Notes under the pieces: generated by a model
The model's input: the letters and a program-made list of their open reading frames with translations, nothing else
The model's database searches: none
Told to the model about the DNA's origin: nothing
Program-made: the position numbers and the translations under genes
Assembly (NCBI RefSeq): GCF_016863255.1
Contig: NZ_BOON01000035.1
Span: forward strand, 62,001 to 126,000
Source: Planosporangium mesophilum
GTDB lineage: Bacteria > Actinomycetota > Actinomycetes > Mycobacteriales > Micromonosporaceae
Reading direction: 5' to 3'
DNA: 64,000 nt
Part shown: in pieces, positions 61,318 to 64,000 of the stretch
How positions within the stretch are numbered: position 1 is the first letter of the stretch
How the letters are laid out: every line of letters starts with the position of its first letter

Positions 61318-63792
61318 GTGCGGGTACCCCTCTCGTGGCTGCGCGAGTACGTCGACCTGCCGGCCGACCTCGACACCGACGCGCTGGAGAAGGCGTTCGT
61401 GCGGGTCGGGCTGGAGGTCGAGGAGATCCAGGACCTGCGCGAGACCGTCACCGGCCCGCTGGTGGTCGGCCGGGTGTCCTCGATCGAGGAGCTGACCGGC
61501 TTCAAGAAGCCCATCCGGTACTGCCTGGTCGACGTCGGCAACGCCGAACCCCAGGGGATCGTGTGCGGCGCCCGCAACTTCGCCGAGGGCGACCTCGTCG
61601 TGGTCTCGCTGCCGGGTGCCGTGCTGCCGGGCGGCTTCGAGATCGCCGCGCGCAGCACGTACGGGCACGTCTCCAACGGCATGATCTGCTCCGCCCGCGA
61701 GCTGGGCCTGGGCGACGACCACTCCGGCATCATCGTGCTGCCGCCGGACACCGACGCCGCCCCCGGCGTGGACGCCCGGCCGGTGGTCGGCCTCGACGAG
61801 GTCGTCGTCGAGCTGGCGATCACCCCGGACCGCGGGTACTGCCTGTCCATGCGCGGCGTCGCCCGGGAGCTGTCGCACTCGCTCGGCGTCGCCTACCGCG
61901 ACCCGGCCGCCGCGGTGCTCCCGCTGACCAGCGAGGAGCCGGGCTACCCGATCAAGGTCGAGGACCCGGCCGGCTGCGACCGGTTCACCGCGGTCGCCGT
62001 CCGCGGGACCGACCCGATCGCGGAGAGCCCGGCGTGGATGAAGCGGCGGCTCACCCTCGCCGGCATCCGCTCCATCTCGCTGCCCGTCGACATCACCAAC
62101 TACCTGATGCTCGAGCTCGGTCAGCCGATGCACGCCTTCGACCTGGGCCGCATCTCCGGCGAGCTGGTCGTACGCCGGGCCCGCCCCGGCGAGCGGCTGA
62201 CCACCCTGGACGGTGCCGACCGGAAGCTCGACCCCGAGGACCTGGTCATCGCCGACGCCACCGGTGTGATCTCGCTGGCGGCTGTCATGGGAGGAGCCAA
62301 TACCGAAGTCTCCGTTGGAACCGTGGACCTTCTTTTCGAAGCGGCGCACTGGGATCCGGTCACGGTTGCTCGTACGGCGCGCCGGCACAAGCTGCCCAGC
62401 GAGGCGAGCAAGCGCTTCGAGCGCGGGGTGGACCCGCAGCTCACCCCGGTCGCCATCGCGCGGGCGGCGGCGCTGCTCACCGAGTACGGCGGCGGCACCG
62501 TCGACGAGCGGGTGACCGACGTGTACGCGGTCGCCCCGCCCGCCCCGATCGCGATGCCGGCCGACCTGCCGGCCCGTACCGCCGGCGTGGACTACCCGGG
62601 AGAGCGGGTCGTCGAGCTGCTCACCGAGGTGGGCTGCGCGGTCGAGCGGGACGACGACCGGCTGCTGGTCACCCCGCCGACCTGGCGGCCCGACCTCACC
62701 GACCCGGCGGACCTGGCCGAGGAGGTGATCCGGCTCGACGGGTACGACAAGGTGCCGACGGAGCTGCCGGTCGCCCCGCCCGGGCGCGGCCTCACCGCGA
62801 CCCAGCGCCGCCGCCGTACGGTCGGCCGGACGCTCGCCGAGGCGGGCTACGTCGAGACGGTCAACTACCCCTTCGTCGGGCAGGAGACCCTCGACGCGCT
62901 CGGCATCCCCGCCGACGACCCCCGGCGGCAGGCCGTGCGGCTGCGCAACCCGATCTCCGAGGAGGAGCCGGAGCTTCGGACCACGCTGCTCCCGCCGCTG
63001 CTCGCCACGCTGCGGCGCAACATCGGCCGGGGCCACCGCGACGTCGCGCTGTACGAGATCGCGATGGTGTTCCACCCGACGTCGGCGCAGGGCACGCCGC
63101 CGAGCATGGGCGTGGACCGGCGACCCGACGACGAGGACCTGGTGCGGGCCAACGCGTTCGTACCGGACCAGCCGTGGCACGTCGCCGCGGTGCTGGCCGG
63201 CGAGATCGAGCCCGCCGGATGGTGGGGCGGGGGCCGGGCCGGTGACTGGTCGGACGCCATCGAGGCGGCCCGCCTGGTCGTGGCGGCGGCGGGGCACACC
63301 GCCGAGGTGCGGGCCGCCGCGTACGCCCCGTGGCACCCCGGCCGTGGCGCCGAGATCCTGGTCGACGGCACGGTCGTCGGGCACGCCGGTGAGCTGCACC
63401 CGCAGGCCTGCGCCGCGCTCGACCTGCCCCGGCGGACCGCGGCCATGGAGATCAACCTCGATGCGGTACCGCTGCCCGGCGTGACCGACGCGCCGCCGAT
63501 CTCCGGCTTCCCGCCGGCCCTCATCGACGTCGCGCTCGTGGTCGACCGGGCCACCCCGGCGGCCAGCGTCGAGTCGGCGCTGGTCGACGGCGCGGGTGAG
63601 CTGCTGGAAGGGGTGCGGCTGTTCGACGTGTACACCGGCGAGCAGCTCGGCTCCGGGCGCAAGAGCCTGGCGTACAAGCTGACGTTCCGCGCGCCGGACC
63701 GTACCCTCACCGTCGAGGAGGCGGTGGCCGCCCGCGACGCCGCGGTGGCCCTCGCCGCCGAGCGGGTGGGCGCGACCCTGCGCGGAGCGTGA
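61318..63792 (+). CDS. pheT: phenylalanyl-tRNA synthetase beta subunit
   Basis: 824 residues. Opening VPLSWLREYVDLP, tRNA-binding OB domain (about 40-150), editing B3/B4 domain, B5 domain (RTAGVDYPGERVVELL), the catalytic-like core and the C-terminal ferredoxin-like anticodon-binding domain (PPALIDVALVVD). Forms the heterotetramer with PheS. Followed by a strong hairpin. Confidence 0.97.
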   Translation: MRVPLSWLREYVDLPADLDTDALEKAFVRVGLEVEEIQDLRETVTGPLVVGRVSSIEELTGFKKPIRYCLVDVGNAEPQGIVCGARNFAEGDLVVVSLPGAVLPGGFEIAARSTYGHVSNGMICSARELGLGDDHSGIIVLPPDTDAAPGVDARPVVGLDEVVVELAITPDRGYCLSMRGVARELSHSLGVAYRDPAAAVLPLTSEEPGYPIKVEDPAGCDRFTAVAVRGTDPIAESPAWMKRRLTLAGIRSISLPVDITNYLMLELGQPMHAFDLGRISGELVVRRARPGERLTTLDGADRKLDPEDLVIADATGVISLAAVMGGANTEVSVGTVDLLFEAAHWDPVTVARTARRHKLPSEASKRFERGVDPQLTPVAIARAAALLTEYGGGTVDERVTDVYAVAPPAPIAMPADLPARTAGVDYPGERVVELLTEVGCAVERDDDRLLVTPPTWRPDLTDPADLAEEVIRLDGYDKVPTELPVAPPGRGLTATQRRRRTVGRTLAEAGYVETVNYPFVGQETLDALGIPADDPRRQAVRLRNPISEEEPELRTTLLPPLLATLRRNIGRGHRDVALYEIAMVFHPTSAQGTPPSMGVDRRPDDEDLVRANAFVPDQPWHVAAVLAGEIEPAGWWGGGRAGDWSDAIEAARLVVAAAGHTAEVRAAAYAPWHPGRGAEILVDGTVVGHAGELHPQACAALDLPRRTAAMEINLDAVPLPGVTDAPPISGFPPALIDVALVVDRATPAASVESALVDGAGELLEGVRLFDVYTGEQLGSGRKSLAYKLTFRAPDRTLTVEEAVAARDAAVALAAERVGATLRGA

Positions 63793-63818
63793 CGCTCCAC
63801 CCACGCAGGGATCAGATT

Positions 63819-63868
63819 CGTCGATCCAGGAGAAGTCGTTCATACTGACGACTTCTCCTGGATCGACG
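63819..63868 (+). terminator. 21-bp perfect hairpin after pheT
   Basis: Arms 63819-63839 and 63848-63868 pair at all 21 positions around an 8-nt loop. The sequence CGATCCAGGAGAAGTCG is not of the GATCATG family. The right arm runs up to the next gene's -10 box. Confidence 0.75.
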
Positions 63869-63870
63869 TG

Positions 63871-63876
63871 TATAAC
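63871..63876 (+). promoter_or_regulatory. candidate -10 (TATAAC) for the amidohydrolase
   Basis: TATAAC is the best -10 match in the window and lies 19 bases before the GTG, implying a leader of about 12 nt. The expected -35 zone falls in the hairpin. Confidence 0.45.
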
Positions 63877-63895
63877 CGCACGGTAGGGTGATCAC

Positions 63896-64000
63896 GTGCA
63901 CCGTATCGAAGCCGAACTGATGATCCCCGGTCAGGGCGAACCGGTGCGGAACGCCGCCGTCATCCTTGACGGGCCGACAATCTCCTACGCCGGGCCGGCA
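63896..64000 (+). CDS. amidohydrolase family protein, N-terminal fragment
   Basis: 35 codons to the window edge. The start (HRIEAELMIPGQGEPVRN, then AAVILDGPTISYAGPA) is the N-terminal beta-sandwich of imidazolonepropionase- or prolidase-type amidohydrolases. The metal-binding barrel is outside the window. GTG at 63896. Confidence 0.6.
   Translation, partial: MHRIEAELMIPGQGEPVRNAAVILDGPTISYAGPA

Overview
The window comes from a high-GC actinobacterium. The strong G/C third-position bias, many GTG and TTG starts, a BldD regulator, an mIHF gene, a deazaflavin (F420)-dependent oxidoreductase family gene and the order of the aromatic, pyrimidine and riboflavin clusters all point to Actinomycetota, most likely Micromonosporaceae. 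This is inferred from gene content and order; no database was searched. No rRNA, tRNA, CRISPR array, transposase or phage gene was seen.

Layout, left to right. 1-8.2 kb: the start of a minus-strand peptidyl-prolyl isomerase, then an MBL-fold hydrolase, hisS, a STAS-ATPase fusion, aspS, an acyltransferase and rarA. 8.3-19.7 kb: two small membrane-anchored proteins, alaS, ruvX, mltG, the shikimate genes aroE-aroC-aroK-aroB-aroQ (interrupted by an antisense lipoprotein gene), efp and nusB. 19.8-20.3 kb: bldD on the minus strand. 20.5-38.9 kb: the pyrimidine operon pyrR-pyrB-pyrC-carA-carB, then pyrD-pyrF. It is split by a roughly 9 kb accessory block (27.95-36.9 kb). 39.0-48.9 kb: mihF, gmk, rpoZ, coaBC, metK, a degenerate priA, def, fmt, rsmB and rpe. 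48.9-53.3 kb: a REC-GGDEF diguanylate cyclase, then an FMN-riboswitch-controlled operon ribE-ribM-ribBA-ribH. 53.3-57.6 kb: a TcmP-like protein, a Ddn-family protein, an HTH plus Clp-N pair, hisE-hisG and a PH-domain protein. 57.6-64 kb: infC-rpmI-rplT, an rRNA/tRNA methyltransferase, pheS-pheT and the start of an amidohydrolase.

The most unusual content is the accessory block. A 1531-residue protein combines a STAS-like N-terminus, a GHKL ATPase module, two orotate-phosphoribosyltransferase-like domains whose PRPP motifs have decayed, a CPLC cysteine motif, a long helical region and a second GHKL ATPase. It is translationally coupled to a 562-residue protein that joins a receiver domain to an aminoglycoside-phosphotransferase-type kinase. 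These two genes are divergent from an intact type II dihydroorotase (second pyrC) and an intact orotate phosphoribosyltransferase (pyrE). I infer a signalling or conflict system tied to PRPP or pyrimidine chemistry; its function is not known.

Other regulatory content: a PyrR-binding loop immediately upstream of the pyrR ribosome-binding site, an FMN riboswitch followed by a hairpin that can mask the ribE start, infC beginning at an AUC codon behind a structured leader, a palindrome covering the start codon of an HTH gene, and a family of long intergenic inverted repeats with shared core sequences that sit mostly at gene ends and look like terminators. BldD carries the c-di-GMP signature and a diguanylate cyclase is encoded 29 kb away in the same window.
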